This document shows positions 6,529 through 15,785 of a stretch of DNA of 64,000 nucleotides, piece by piece. Position numbers and translations under genes: made by a program. The first letter of the stretch is position 1, and every line of letters starts with the position of its first letter. This DNA comes from an uncultured Ulvibacter sp. (GTDB taxonomy: Bacteria; Bacteroidota; Bacteroidia; Flavobacteriales; Flavobacteriaceae), in the NCBI GenBank assembly GCA_938083445.1, contig CALKCP010000019.1:1-64000 (forward strand), written 5' to 3'. A model generated the notes under the pieces. That model saw nothing but the letters and a program-made list of their open reading frames with translations. It was not told where the DNA came from and did no database searches.

Positions 6529-9450
6529 ATGAAACACAAAATTTCCACATTATTTTTACTCTTTGCCTTTATTTTTTCGATAAACGCACAAGAAAATGAA
6601 GCTGAAGGTGCTAGCTTTGTTGGAACTGTAACTTCCATGGAATATGTACCATCTCTTGCTTCTAGAATGGCAGATCTTCCTGCTGCACCTGAGTCATTGG
6701 GTGAAGCACGCGATGGACGCTCTTCTGGCAACAAGGTCGTGATCGGTAAAGACCCTCAAACGGAAGATGACTACTTTGTAAGAAACCAAGACCCTTTGAC
6801 TCAAAAACTTCAAGGGAAATCTCCTAGTCTCGTTTTTGATGCTTACACTTCAAGTTCGCAGCCAACAGATCCTTCTATGGCAGTTGGTCCAGACCATGTT
6901 TTTGTAGTTTTCAATACTGGTTTTAAAATTTATGACAAAGAAGGTACTGCCCTAACAACACAAATAGCACCTAATCCAGCAATTTTTCCAAGTGGAGGCT
7001 GTTGTGATCTTACGGCTTCATATGACAGTGCCGCAGACAGGTGGGTTATTACCTTCTTGGGAGGTGGCGTGCAGGTAGCTGTATCTGACGGTCCTGATCC
7101 TGTTAACGATGGCTGGTATGTCTATACTATTAGTTCAATAAACGATTATCAAAAATTATCTGTTTGGAGTGATGGTTACTATTTAACTGATAACACGTCT
7201 TCTTCAAATAAAGTTTGGGCGATGGACAGAACTGAAATGCTCGCTGGAAATCCAGCGGCTGGAATTCAAGGGTTTAACTTACCTGGTCTTGTGACTAGTG
7301 GTTTTTACAGCCCACAAGCATTAAACGTAACTGATGACAATATGCCTGCCGCGGGAGGTTTGCCTGTTATTTACATGCAGGATGATGCTTGGGGAGGCGT
7401 CTCTTTCGATCACGTGAAGCTATGGACGATAGATGTAGATTGGGCATCTCCTGGAAACTCTACTATTTCGGCTCCTGCCGAGATAGTAACAACGCCTTTT
7501 ATCTCTGTTTTTGATGGAGGAAGTTTTTCAAACCTTAACCAACCAGGCGGAGGTGTAGCTATTGACGCTTTACAGGCTACAATAATGAACCAAGCTCAAT
7601 TCAAAAAATTTAGCGGTCATAATTCTGCATTATTCAACTTTGTTATTGATACAGATGCTTCAGGTGCTGAACTTGCCGGTGTTCGTTGGTACGAATTGCG
7701 TCAACCAGCTGATGGCGAACCATGGTCTATTCATCAAGAAGGTACCTATACGGCGCCTGACGGAAGACATGCATGGCACGCGAGTATGATGATGGACCTT
7801 CAAGGGAATATTGGTATGGGATACAGCTCTATGGCAGGTCCTACTACTCCTAACCCTACAGATTTTAGAGTTAGTTCTTATTACACGGGTAGGTTTTCAG
7901 CAGATCCTATAAACACAATGACAATTTCAGAAGAACTTATCGCCGCAGGAACTGCAAACATTCCAGGTTTACGATATGGAGATTATAGTAAAATAGATAT
8001 CGATCCTACTGGTCAAAAGGAATTTTGGTTCATTAATGAGTATATGAACGGTGGAAGAAAAGGTGTTGTTGGTGTATTTCAAATTGCACCTAACTTCAAT
8101 ATAGATTCTGGAGTAGTAACTATTGATACGCCAGTAACCGGAACTTTATCTGCCGCTGAAACCGTAACTGTTACTGTTTTCAACTACGGTCAAACAGCTG
8201 CTAGTGGATTTAACGTAACCTATCAAGTGGATGGGGGAGCCGTTGTTTCTGAAGCATTTGCTGGAACTGTCGCGTCTGCTTCAACTGCACAGCACACTTT
8301 TGCGACAACAGTCGACATGTCTACTATAGGCCAAACATATACGATTACGGCCGCTACCGTATTAGCTGGGGATGAAGACACCTCTAACGATTCCGTAACG
8401 TCTGAGGTAACTTATTTGCAGCCAGATGATATTGGTGCAACTGCCATTACCGCTCCTGATGGGGGTACCAATTTAACGGCAACTGAACTTGTAACCGTAA
8501 CGATTAATAATTTTGGTGGTGAATCACAAACAAATTTTGACATAACGTATAGCCTGGATGGAGCTCCAGTAACAGAAGTAGTAACTGGCCCATTAGCTGG
8601 TAACGAGTCAATAGAATATACATTTACTCAAACTGCCGATTTATCTGCCTTCGGAAATTACAACTTAAGCGCCACAACTTCTCTTCCAGGAGATAGTGAC
8701 ACGTCTAATGATGAAGTTTCTGTTGTTGTTACAAACGCAAATTGCCAACCATCAATGAATTGTTCATTTGGTGATGGTTTTGAGTTGTTTAGCCTAACTA
8801 CCATTAACAACCCTTCGGGATGTGAAGGCTATGCAGATTTTACTGCCTTAGTTGCGGATTTAGCACCAGACTCCACAAACAACTTAACAATTACAACAGG
8901 TTATGGAGATCAATTTGTAAGTGTATGGATTGACTTTAATGATGATTTTGTTTTTACTTCAGATGAAGTAGTGGTTAACAATTTCGAGATTGCCAACGGT
9001 CAAGCTGGTGGTACTTATACTGAAACTATGGATTTAGTTGTACCTGCAGGTGCCGCTTTGGGACAACACATTATGCGTGCAAAATCGAACTGGAATGCTC
9101 CTGTTCCTGCCGACGCTTGTGAAGAGTCTACTTATGGTGAAACAGAAGACTACACAGCAAATATTGGAACTTTAGGTTTAAACGACAATGCTTTGGGCAA
9201 CTCAGAGCTTATGGTTATAAACAATGGAAACAATGTATTTGATGTTTCATTAGCAACGACTTCTTTTACTGAGAGGCTAGAGCTATCTGTATTTAATATC
9301 CTAGGCCAACAATTGGCTTATTACCGACTAGAAAATAACGGCGAGGGATATGCTTACAATTTAGATATGTCTTATGCTGCTCAAGGGGTTTACTTAGTTA
9401 AACTAGGAAACAATGAGTTTGGAAAAGTAAAGCGAATTATTGTTGAATAA
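6529..9450 (+). CDS. Large secreted protein: CARDB-like repeats, GEVED domain, T9SS sorting domain
   Basis: The product is a 973-residue exoprotein. It has a signal peptide (residues 1-20, ending Ser-Ile-Asn-Ala) and a catalytic-looking or beta-propeller-like N-terminal region of about 450 residues (DPSMAVGPDHVFVVFNTGF, GRHAWHASMMMD). Two consecutive Ig-like CARDB-type repeats follow (about 525-625 and 635-735), both containing a DTSND motif. Then comes a GEVED domain (about 745-880; Trp-Ile-Asp-Phe-Asn-Asp-Asp and GETEDY), and a type A sorting domain (about 885-973) with FNILGQQLAYYRLEN and GVYLVKLGNN. GEVED and CARDB modules are common in surface adhesins and enzymes of Bacteroidota. I do not recognise the N-terminal region and assign no substrate. 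Own promoter box and strong terminator indicate a single-gene transcript. Confidence 0.88.
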   Translation: MKHKISTLFLLFAFIFSINAQENEAEGASFVGTVTSMEYVPSLASRMADLPAAPESLGEARDGRSSGNKVVIGKDPQTEDDYFVRNQDPLTQKLQGKSPSLVFDAYTSSSQPTDPSMAVGPDHVFVVFNTGFKIYDKEGTALTTQIAPNPAIFPSGGCCDLTASYDSAADRWVITFLGGGVQVAVSDGPDPVNDGWYVYTISSINDYQKLSVWSDGYYLTDNTSSSNKVWAMDRTEMLAGNPAAGIQGFNLPGLVTSGFYSPQALNVTDDNMPAAGGLPVIYMQDDAWGGVSFDHVKLWTIDVDWASPGNSTISAPAEIVTTPFISVFDGGSFSNLNQPGGGVAIDALQATIMNQAQFKKFSGHNSALFNFVIDTDASGAELAGVRWYELRQPADGEPWSIHQEGTYTAPDGRHAWHASMMMDLQGNIGMGYSSMAGPTTPNPTDFRVSSYYTGRFSADPINTMTISEELIAAGTANIPGLRYGDYSKIDIDPTGQKEFWFINEYMNGGRKGVVGVFQIAPNFNIDSGVVTIDTPVTGTLSAAETVTVTVFNYGQTAASGFNVTYQVDGGAVVSEAFAGTVASASTAQHTFATTVDMSTIGQTYTITAATVLAGDEDTSNDSVTSEVTYLQPDDIGATAITAPDGGTNLTATELVTVTINNFGGESQTNFDITYSLDGAPVTEVVTGPLAGNESIEYTFTQTADLSAFGNYNLSATTSLPGDSDTSNDEVSVVVTNANCQPSMNCSFGDGFELFSLTTINNPSGCEGYADFTALVADLAPDSTNNLTITTGYGDQFVSVWIDFNDDFVFTSDEVVVNNFEIANGQAGGTYTETMDLVVPAGAALGQHIMRAKSNWNAPVPADACEESTYGETEDYTANIGTLGLNDNALGNSELMVINNGNNVFDVSLATTSFTERLELSVFNILGQQLAYYRLENNGEGYAYNLDMSYAAQGVYLVKLGNNEFGKVKRIIVE

Positions 9451-9470
9451 CATAGAACGTTTATAATTTT

Positions 9471-9504
9471 AAAAGCCCGAAGCAAAAATGCTTCGGGCTT
9501 TTTA
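9471..9504 (+). terminator. Terminator of the large T9SS cargo gene
   Basis: AAAGCCCGAAGC and GCTTCGGGCTTT form a perfect stem with a short A-rich loop, followed by TTTATTT. It begins 21 bases after the stop codon. Confidence 0.9.
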
Positions 9505-9740
9505 TTTGACCATGTTTGTTTTACGGCCTTGCTTTTACATGGGACAAATAATAGACGGCACTTTACTAGAATTTCTGCAGACTAAGTAAGACGAAATAGA
9601 CAATAGGTTTCACCAGGACAAAATCTATAAGGATGCACATTCAAAACGACTGACGAACTTTCCAAAGTTATACTCCGTAGCCAATATATCTTACAATTAT
9701 CTAATTTCCAGAATAGACTAAATCAAAAATAAAAAATATG
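9505..9740. other. Intergenic region before menG, no gene seen
   Basis: I find no long frame, RNA gene or repeat here. The only signal is the menG promoter box at its right end. Confidence 0.4.
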
Positions 9741-9748
9741 TAGATTTG
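9741..9748 (+). promoter_or_regulatory. -7 box of the menG-porT operon
   Basis: TAGATTTG matches TAnnTTTG, 10 bases before the menG ATG, which implies a very short leader. There is no TTG at the expected spacing. Confidence 0.45.
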
Positions 9749-9758
9749 CAGCCTTATT

Positions 9759-10490
9759 ATGAAAAAAAAAGTGACCCCATATAAAAACTCCGCTCTCAAT
9801 AAAAAAGAACAAGTGGAGCAAATGTTCGATACCATTTCGAGCAATTACGACGATCTTAACCGCATTATCTCGCTCGGAACCGATACTAAATGGCGTAAAA
9901 AAGTTGTCAAAATGGTGGCTGACGCAAAACCAGAAAGCATATTAGATATTGCCACCGGAACAGGAGACTTGGCTATAAAATTTGCATCCGCTACCCAAGC
10001 CAAAAAAATAATTGGCTTAGACATCTCGGAAGGAATGCTTCGTATGGCAAAACAAAAAGTCTCTGGAAAAGAAATCTCAGAAAAACTAGTATTTGTCCAA
10101 GGAGATTCTGAATGCCTAGATTTTGAAGATAATTTGTTCGATGTGGTCACGGTTTCTTTTGGAATACGCAACTTTGAAAATCTAGATAAAGGACTTTCTG
10201 AAATCTATAGAGTGTTGAAAAAAAATGGGCTTTTCGTAATCTTAGAAACGTCTGTACCTACCAAATCACCATTTAAACAAGGATATCACTTTTACTCAGG
10301 TCGCATCCTACCGTTAATAGGTAAACTTTTCTCTAAAGATAAGGTTGCCTATTCCTATTTAAGTGAAAGTGCTTCGCTTTTCCCTTTTGGAGATGAGCTC
10401 AACAATATTTTAAGAAAAAATGGGTTTATAGAAGTGGAAAATAAACCCCAGACATTTGGAGTTGCAACGATTTATACCGCAACCAAGTAA
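9759..10490 (+). CDS. ubiE: Demethylmenaquinone methyltransferase MenG/UbiE
   Basis: This SAM-dependent C-methyltransferase makes the last step of menaquinone synthesis, converting demethylmenaquinone to menaquinone. As Flavobacteriaceae use menaquinone, the MenG role is the likely one. The 243 residues have the family markers Val-Glu-Gln-Met-Phe-Asp-Thr-Ile-Ser near 19-27, the SAM loop ILDIATGTGDLAIKF (61-75), and SFGIRNFENLDKGLSEIYRVLK (about 131-152). porT starts two bases after the stop; the menG-porT pairing is, to my knowledge, conserved in flavobacteria. Confidence 0.95.
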   Translation: MKKKVTPYKNSALNKKEQVEQMFDTISSNYDDLNRIISLGTDTKWRKKVVKMVADAKPESILDIATGTGDLAIKFASATQAKKIIGLDISEGMLRMAKQKVSGKEISEKLVFVQGDSECLDFEDNLFDVVTVSFGIRNFENLDKGLSEIYRVLKKNGLFVILETSVPTKSPFKQGYHFYSGRILPLIGKLFSKDKVAYSYLSESASLFPFGDELNNILRKNGFIEVENKPQTFGVATIYTATK

Positions 10491-10492
10491 AA

Positions 10493-11200
10493 ATGAAAAA
10501 ATTATTCTTCATATTAATAATCTCAGTTGTTTCTCAAAGTGCAAACGCGCAACTATTTAACAAAGAAAGGTTGTCAAATCTGGCAACGTTTGACAATAGG
10601 CTTCTTAGTTGGGGGTACTACCTTGGTTTTAATAATTATGATTATAATTTTGATTATGTAGAAGAGAATGGGAATACTCAAACCGACATTGGTGTTGAAG
10701 GAGAATCAGGCTTTAACGTAGGGCTTGTAGGAGATTTGCGTATTAACAAATATATCAATGTGCGCTTGGAGCCCGGTTTGTATTTTACACAACGAAATCT
10801 TACTTTCCCTGGCTTTGAAGAAGAGAAAGATTTTTTACGAGATGTAAAGGCAACCTATATTCATGTGCCACTTCTAGTTAAAATCTCTACAAAACGTCTA
10901 AACAATTTCAAACCTTTTGTTCTAGCTGGAATTTCTACGTCTTTAAATCTATCGAGTAACGAAAACAATCCAGATGATAATTTTCAAGGGCAATTTCGAA
11001 GCACAAGCAACACCAACTATTATGAACTTGGCTTTGGGATTGATTTTTATCTATTCTATTTTAAATTTACGCCTTCAATAAGAGGCTTATTTGCTACGAG
11101 TAACGAGCTTGTGCAAGACAACAGTGCCCGTAGTCCATGGACAGGAAATATTTCTAAAATGGCCACCAGAGCATGGGTCATTAACTTTACATTTCAATAG
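10493..11200 (+). CDS. porT: Type IX secretion / gliding protein PorT
   Basis: PorT is an outer-membrane-associated beta-barrel protein of about 235 residues needed for the type IX secretion system, and so for surface display of cargo and gliding adhesins. The call rests on the signal peptide (MKKLFFILIISVVSQSANAQ), the characteristic start of the mature part with LLSWGYYLGFNNYDYNFDY, and the antiparallel beta-strand pattern ending in a terminal Phe-Thr-Phe-Gln. Its position right after menG also fits. The product would serve the T9SS cargo genes at 501-1223, 1504-3189, 6529-9450 and 56186-57796; the rest of the T9SS is not in this window. Confidence 0.9.
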   Translation: MKKLFFILIISVVSQSANAQLFNKERLSNLATFDNRLLSWGYYLGFNNYDYNFDYVEENGNTQTDIGVEGESGFNVGLVGDLRINKYINVRLEPGLYFTQRNLTFPGFEEEKDFLRDVKATYIHVPLLVKISTKRLNNFKPFVLAGISTSLNLSSNENNPDDNFQGQFRSTSNTNYYELGFGIDFYLFYFKFTPSIRGLFATSNELVQDNSARSPWTGNISKMATRAWVINFTFQ

Positions 11201-11238
11201 ATTCGTTAAAATAAAAGAAGGCTGCTGCGTGGGAAAAT

Positions 11239-11955
11239 CTAACGATTAAACTCGCTCAATAATATTGCTGTAGCTGTTGCTACATTTAAACTCTCTGTTT
11301 TTTGTGAGGTGCCAAACTGAGGAATCGTTATCTTCTTTGAAACATGGGTCATTATTTGATCTGATATTCCATTGCCTTCATTCCCTAAAACTAAAATTGC
11401 TTTTTTTGGTAATTCTGCAGTATATACATTTTCACCGTTTAAAACACCTCCGTAGATGGGTACTGATGCATTCATTAAATATTCTGAAAGATCGCAGTAT
11501 GTAATATTCACTCTCGCTATAGAGCCCATTGTCGCCTGAACCACCTTCGAATTGTAACAATCAACAGTGTCCATTGAACAGACTAACTGCACCACACCAA
11601 ACCAATCACTCAACCTTATTATTGTTCCTAGATTTCCCGGATCTCGAATCGCGTCCATCGCCAAAATTAATCCTTCTGAAGAATCTATGTGTTTCTCTGG
11701 AATTTTAAAAATTGCAACGGCCGTATTCGCTGTTTTAAGGGCGCTAATTTTGGTAAGCTCACCCGCCGTTATGTGAACATATGTTTCTGAAGGGGTGTCA
11801 GAAATCAAAGTTGAAAAATGAGAATGTAGCTCTAATCCTGCATCGATTAATTCTGAAATTACTTTCGGACCTTCAGCGACAAACAAACCTTCCTTATCAC
11901 GAAATTTTTTTTTATGTAAACTCGTAATCAATTTTATTTGACTTTTGCTAACCAA
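11239..11955 (-). CDS. TrmH-family (SpoU) RNA 2'-O-methyltransferase
   Basis: The product is a SPOUT-fold methyltransferase of 238 residues. An N-terminal substrate-binding domain (FVAEGPKVISELI near 25-37) precedes the knotted catalytic domain with motif 1 RDPGNLGTIIR (104-114), motif 2 LGNEGNGIS (about 185) and motif 3 IPQFGTSQKTESLNVATATA (about 208-227). It 2'-O-methylates a ribose in rRNA or tRNA; RlmB-like activity on 23S rRNA is possible, but the target cannot be read from sequence. The only plausible start is TTG at 11955. It is convergent with porT and divergent from tamL. Confidence 0.88.
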   Translation of the reverse strand: MVSKSQIKLITSLHKKKFRDKEGLFVAEGPKVISELIDAGLELHSHFSTLISDTPSETYVHITAGELTKISALKTANTAVAIFKIPEKHIDSSEGLILAMDAIRDPGNLGTIIRLSDWFGVVQLVCSMDTVDCYNSKVVQATMGSIARVNITYCDLSEYLMNASVPIYGGVLNGENVYTAELPKKAILVLGNEGNGISDQIMTHVSKKITIPQFGTSQKTESLNVATATAILLSEFNR

Positions 11956-11970
11956 AATATAGTATTTTTG
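11939..11970 (+). promoter_or_regulatory. Promoter of tamL (TTG-N21-TATTTTTG)
   Basis: TTG at 11939-11941 and TATTTTTG at 11963-11970 are 21 bases apart, within the published flavobacterial consensus TTG-N17-23-TAnnTTTG. It overlaps the 5' end of the divergent methyltransferase gene, so the two may affect each other. Confidence 0.6.
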
Positions 11971-12039
11971 AAATGAGGTACAATTATTGGATTACTACGC
12001 TATGCTTATTACTGAATTTCATCTAACATATTGTAATAG

Positions 12040-14622
12040 ATGAATTTTTATAAAATAAATCGCTTGACCCGAACTATCACAAAAATATCATTATTTTTAG
12101 GATTAATCATCCTATTCCAATCATGTGATGCCGTAAAGAGGGTTGGCGAAAATGAATTTTTACTTACTGAAAACACAATTATCGTAGATGGAGAAGAAAT
12201 TTCGGATGAAGGCGTAAACAGCCAATTACTCCAAAAACCCAATACTACAATCCCTTTAATTAAGGTGCCATTAGGTCTTTATATTTACAATCTTGCAGAC
12301 CCAGAACCCGATTCAACATTCAGCACTTGGCTTCACAGAAAACCAAAACGAGAAGCCCATTTAGTTCGCTTCTATTCAAAAAAACAGGTTGATAAAATGG
12401 GTTACAGCTATCGAGGCATTAACAAATGGCTGGAGAAATCTGGAAAAGAACCTGTAATAATCGAGGATAGCAAAGCGCTGAAGTCTCTGGAACGAATAAA
12501 AGAGTGGTACAAGAAGAGAGGCTGGTTTAACACCGTAGGAAATTATTATACAACCGTAGATTCAACAAAAAAGAAGAGAGCAGGGCTCACCTACAATATG
12601 GTGCGATTTAAACCCTATTATATCGATTCTATTCAGGAAAAAATTAGCAAAAATGGTGCTATAGATTCATTATTTCAAGCAACTAAAAAAAATAGCTTTA
12701 TCGTTCCAGGCAAACAATATGCTGCCCAAGATTTCAACAATGAAAGAAATAGATTGACAATTCTTTTTCGAAATTCTGGCTTATATACATTTGATCAGGA
12801 CTATGTGTCATTTAAAGCAGACACCGTAAATACGGGGCATAAAGCTAACATTACCTATATTTTAACCGATAAAAAAACCACCATTGGAGACAAAACAATT
12901 GAGGAACCATTTGAAGTACATAAAGTAAATGAAGTACGCATCATTACCGATTATTCTTTTGCAAATAAAGACAGGAAATGGTCTGATTCTGCTACGTACA
13001 AAGGGTACAAAATATTTAGTTATGACAAGCTAAAGTTAAAACCCAAAGCGATTACTGATGCAATTGCAATAACACCTTCGGCCATCTATAAAGACATAGA
13101 TAAAACACTCACCTACAGCCAAATTAGTGATCTTCGCATTTTTAAATATCCAAACATAAGCTATCAAAAAGACACCAGCGATTCGACAGCTAATGGACTT
13201 ATATCAACAATACGCCTTAGTCCTAGAAAAAATGCAACCTTAGGAGTTAATTTTGACACCTACACTTCAATTGTACAGCAAATTGGGATTGGTTTTAGCA
13301 CTTCCCTTATTCTTAGGAATGTTTTTAGAAGAGCAGAAATACTTGAAATTTCTGGAGGAGGAAGTATTGGTTCTTCCAAAGATGCAGACGATGACGAACC
13401 TTTTTTCAATATTTCCGACGTTGGAGCCGATATAAAATTATCATTCCCGAGAATTGTATTTCCTTTAAAGACAAAAAGATGGATTCCAAAGTATATGTCG
13501 CCTTCAACAAATGCTAGCGTCGGAATTAACACACAGAACAACATCGGTTTAGACAGGCAAAATTTCAATGGCGTGTATAACTTTCAATGGAAGCCCACTA
13601 CCTTTAGAACAAATAGGTTCGATTTATTGAATATCCAATATGTCAATAATTTAAATCCTGAAAACTATTATAATGTATACAAAAGTTCCTACGACCGTCT
13701 TAATGAGATTGCTATAAGTGGTGGCTATCAATTCAACGACCCTAGCACACAAAACCTTGAAATTCCAGATGAAATCAACACTTTTATTGAATCTGTGAAC
13801 TCAGGAGATAACAATTTAAACCTGACGCCAGATGAGGTAACGGATGTGAATAGTATTAACGAACGTGAAAAGCGTCTCACAGAAAATAATTTAATACCAG
13901 CCACTACTTTTACTTGGATAAAAGATACTCGCGAGGGTATTTTTGACAAAAGTTTCTCAAGATTTCGCTTTAAGATAGAAACTGCCGGGAGTATGTTATC
14001 TGCAATTGCAAATCTTTCGAATATAAAAAGCAACAGTGATGACAATTATGAGATTTTAAATGTCGTTTTCTCTCAATATGCCAAATTCGAGTTAGGGTAT
14101 GTTAAACACTGGGAGCTTAAAGATGGCAATGTATTGGCTGCCAGGGTTTTTGGAGGAATAGCAATTCCCTTTGGAAACAGCACAAGCATTCCATTTACTC
14201 GGAGTTATTTTGCTGGTGGACCTAATGATAACAGAGGGTGGCGCGCCTATGATTTAGGCCCAGGAAGTAGCGGTAGTAAAGACGACTTTAACGAAGCAAA
14301 CCTAAAAATCGCTCTTAATGCCGAATACCGCTACACCATCTTAGGCTCGTTTAAAGGTGCCTTCTTTATTGACGCAGGAAACATTTGGAATGCGTTGGAT
14401 AATATTAAGGATGAAAAATCACGCTTTTCTTCTTTAAGAGACTTAAGTGAAACAGCAATTGCCTCTGGATTTGGACTTCGTTATGATTTTGGTTTTTTTG
14501 TAATGAGGTTCGACATTGGCTTTAAAACCTATAATCCTGCTCTTATTGAAGGTTCAAGATGGTTCAAAGAATATAATTTTAGCAAGGCAGTCTACAACAT
14601 AGGTATTAACTATCCATTTTAA
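12040..14622 (+). CDS. tamL: TamL, BamA/TamA-family outer-membrane assembly lipoprotein
   Basis: The product is an 860-residue Omp85-superfamily protein. The N-terminus has a lipoprotein signal with lipobox Phe-Gln-Ser-Cys (Cys29), a feature of the Bacteroidota TamL variant of TamA. POTRA-like regions follow (to about residue 420), including a KVNEVRIITDYSF strand. The C-terminal part is a 16-strand-type barrel containing the diagnostic FAGGPNDNRGWRAYDLGPG (about 727-745), where the family has its conserved RGxR/RGW loop-6 motif, and FGLRYDFGFFVMRFDIGF near the end. By family it helps insert or translocate outer-membrane proteins, with an inner-membrane TamB partner that is not seen here. It has its own promoter. 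Confidence 0.9.
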   Translation: MNFYKINRLTRTITKISLFLGLIILFQSCDAVKRVGENEFLLTENTIIVDGEEISDEGVNSQLLQKPNTTIPLIKVPLGLYIYNLADPEPDSTFSTWLHRKPKREAHLVRFYSKKQVDKMGYSYRGINKWLEKSGKEPVIIEDSKALKSLERIKEWYKKRGWFNTVGNYYTTVDSTKKKRAGLTYNMVRFKPYYIDSIQEKISKNGAIDSLFQATKKNSFIVPGKQYAAQDFNNERNRLTILFRNSGLYTFDQDYVSFKADTVNTGHKANITYILTDKKTTIGDKTIEEPFEVHKVNEVRIITDYSFANKDRKWSDSATYKGYKIFSYDKLKLKPKAITDAIAITPSAIYKDIDKTLTYSQISDLRIFKYPNISYQKDTSDSTANGLISTIRLSPRKNATLGVNFDTYTSIVQQIGIGFSTSLILRNVFRRAEILEISGGGSIGSSKDADDDEPFFNISDVGADIKLSFPRIVFPLKTKRWIPKYMSPSTNASVGINTQNNIGLDRQNFNGVYNFQWKPTTFRTNRFDLLNIQYVNNLNPENYYNVYKSSYDRLNEIAISGGYQFNDPSTQNLEIPDEINTFIESVNSGDNNLNLTPDEVTDVNSINEREKRLTENNLIPATTFTWIKDTREGIFDKSFSRFRFKIETAGSMLSAIANLSNIKSNSDDNYEILNVVFSQYAKFELGYVKHWELKDGNVLAARVFGGIAIPFGNSTSIPFTRSYFAGGPNDNRGWRAYDLGPGSSGSKDDFNEANLKIALNAEYRYTILGSFKGAFFIDAGNIWNALDNIKDEKSRFSSLRDLSETAIASGFGLRYDFGFFVMRFDIGFKTYNPALIEGSRWFKEYNFSKAVYNIGINYPF

Positions 14623-14627
14623 ACCAT

Positions 14628-14668
14628 TAAATTTCTTATTTTTGTCTTTTCAAACAATAAGAAATTTA
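14628..14668. promoter_or_regulatory. 13-bp perfect inverted repeat around the fbaA promoter
   Basis: TAAATTTCTTATT (14628-14640) and AATAAGAAATTTA (14656-14668) are exact reverse complements separated by 15 bases. The left arm overlaps the -7 box TATTTTTG (14637-14644); the right arm lies three bases before the ATG. It looks like an operator or an RNA/DNA cruciform at the fbaA start, but no regulator is known to me. Confidence 0.5.
14637..14644 (+). promoter_or_regulatory. -7 box of the fbaA-accD operon
   Basis: TATTTTTG is a full TAnnTTTG match, 27 bases before the ATG at 14672. It overlaps the alternative TTG start at 14642, which argues against that longer frame. Confidence 0.55.
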
Positions 14669-14671
14669 CAT

Positions 14672-15739
14672 ATGATTCATTCGATTAAACCTGGTGTAGC
14701 AACAGGAAAAGAAGTTCAAGAGATACATCAATACGCAAAAGAAAAAGGCTTTGCGATGCCTGCAGTAAATGTTATAGGCAGCAATAGCATTAATACCGTT
14801 CTTGAAACAGCAGTAGCTTTAAATGCTCCTGTCATTATTCAATTTTCTAACGGAGGTGCTCAGTTTAATGCTGGGAAGGGCCTAACGAATGAAGATCAGA
14901 AAGCAACCATAGCAGGTGGTGTCGCTGGCGCTAAGCATGTTCATGTTATGGCAGAGGCCTATGGCGCTACTGTTATATTACACACCGATCACTGTGCTAA
15001 AAAATTATTGCCTTGGATCGACGGTTTACTTGACGCAGGAGAAACATTTTTCAAGGAAACTGGAAAGCCATTGTATAGTTCTCATATGATAGATCTTTCG
15101 GAAGAGCCCATTGAAGAGAATATAGAAATTTGTAAAAAATACCTTGAGCGCATGAGCAAAATAGGGATGACGCTGGAGATCGAACTTGGAATTACAGGAG
15201 GTGAGGAAGATGGCGTTGATAATACAGATATTGATTCTTCAAAATTATACACCCAACCGGATGAGGTAGCATATGCGTATGAAGAATTATCAAAGGTTAG
15301 CGACCAGTTTACAATTGCAGCCGCTTTCGGAAACGTGCATGGGGTATACAAACCCGGAAATGTCAAGTTAACACCAGTAATTCTTAAAAATTCGCAAGAC
15401 TACGTTCAAAAGAAATACAATACAGGACATAATCCTATAGATTTTGTTTTTCACGGTGGAAGCGGTTCAACGGTGGAGGAAATTAGAGAAGCTATTGGTT
15501 ACGGCGTAATTAAAATGAATATAGATACCGATATGCAATATGCATTTACTGAAGGAATTCGAGATTATATGGTAAACAAGGTTGATTACCTCAGCAAACA
15601 AATCGGGAATCCAGATGGAAATGACATTCCTAATAAAAAATACTACGATCCGAGAAAATGGCTTCGAGAAGGTGAGCTCACCTTTAAGAAGCGATTAGAG
15701 CAAGCTTTTGAAGATCTTAATAATGTAAATACGCTATAA
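14672..15739 (+). CDS. fbaA: Class II fructose-bisphosphate aldolase
   Basis: This enzyme reversibly cleaves fructose 1,6-bisphosphate to dihydroxyacetone phosphate and glyceraldehyde 3-phosphate in glycolysis and gluconeogenesis. It is a zinc-dependent class II aldolase of 355 residues, the long E. coli FbaA type. Visible residues include Asn-Val-Ile-Gly near 28, [14 protein letters not shown] (metal-binding Asp-His), the [14 protein letters not shown] block carrying a metal Glu, AFGNVHGVY, and FVFHGGSGS near 260 (zinc His and phosphate loop). The start at 14672 follows a promoter box and gives [15 protein letters not shown]. accD follows closely, linking sugar and fatty-acid metabolism in one transcript. 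Confidence 0.95.
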   Translation: MIHSIKPGVATGKEVQEIHQYAKEKGFAMPAVNVIGSNSINTVLETAVALNAPVIIQFSNGGAQFNAGKGLTNEDQKATIAGGVAGAKHVHVMAEAYGATVILHTDHCAKKLLPWIDGLLDAGETFFKETGKPLYSSHMIDLSEEPIEENIEICKKYLERMSKIGMTLEIELGITGGEEDGVDNTDIDSSKLYTQPDEVAYAYEELSKVSDQFTIAAAFGNVHGVYKPGNVKLTPVILKNSQDYVQKKYNTGHNPIDFVFHGGSGSTVEEIREAIGYGVIKMNIDTDMQYAFTEGIRDYMVNKVDYLSKQIGNPDGNDIPNKKYYDPRKWLREGELTFKKRLEQAFEDLNNVNTL

Positions 15740-15785
15740 AGGATACATTTTAATGGAAATAAAAACTCCTCTAATTTCGAAAGAT

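Noticed and set aside
14642-14671. Longer fbaA frame starting with TTG at 14642
   Set aside because: The TTG lies inside the -7 promoter box, and the usual aldolase N-terminus begins at the ATG at 14672.
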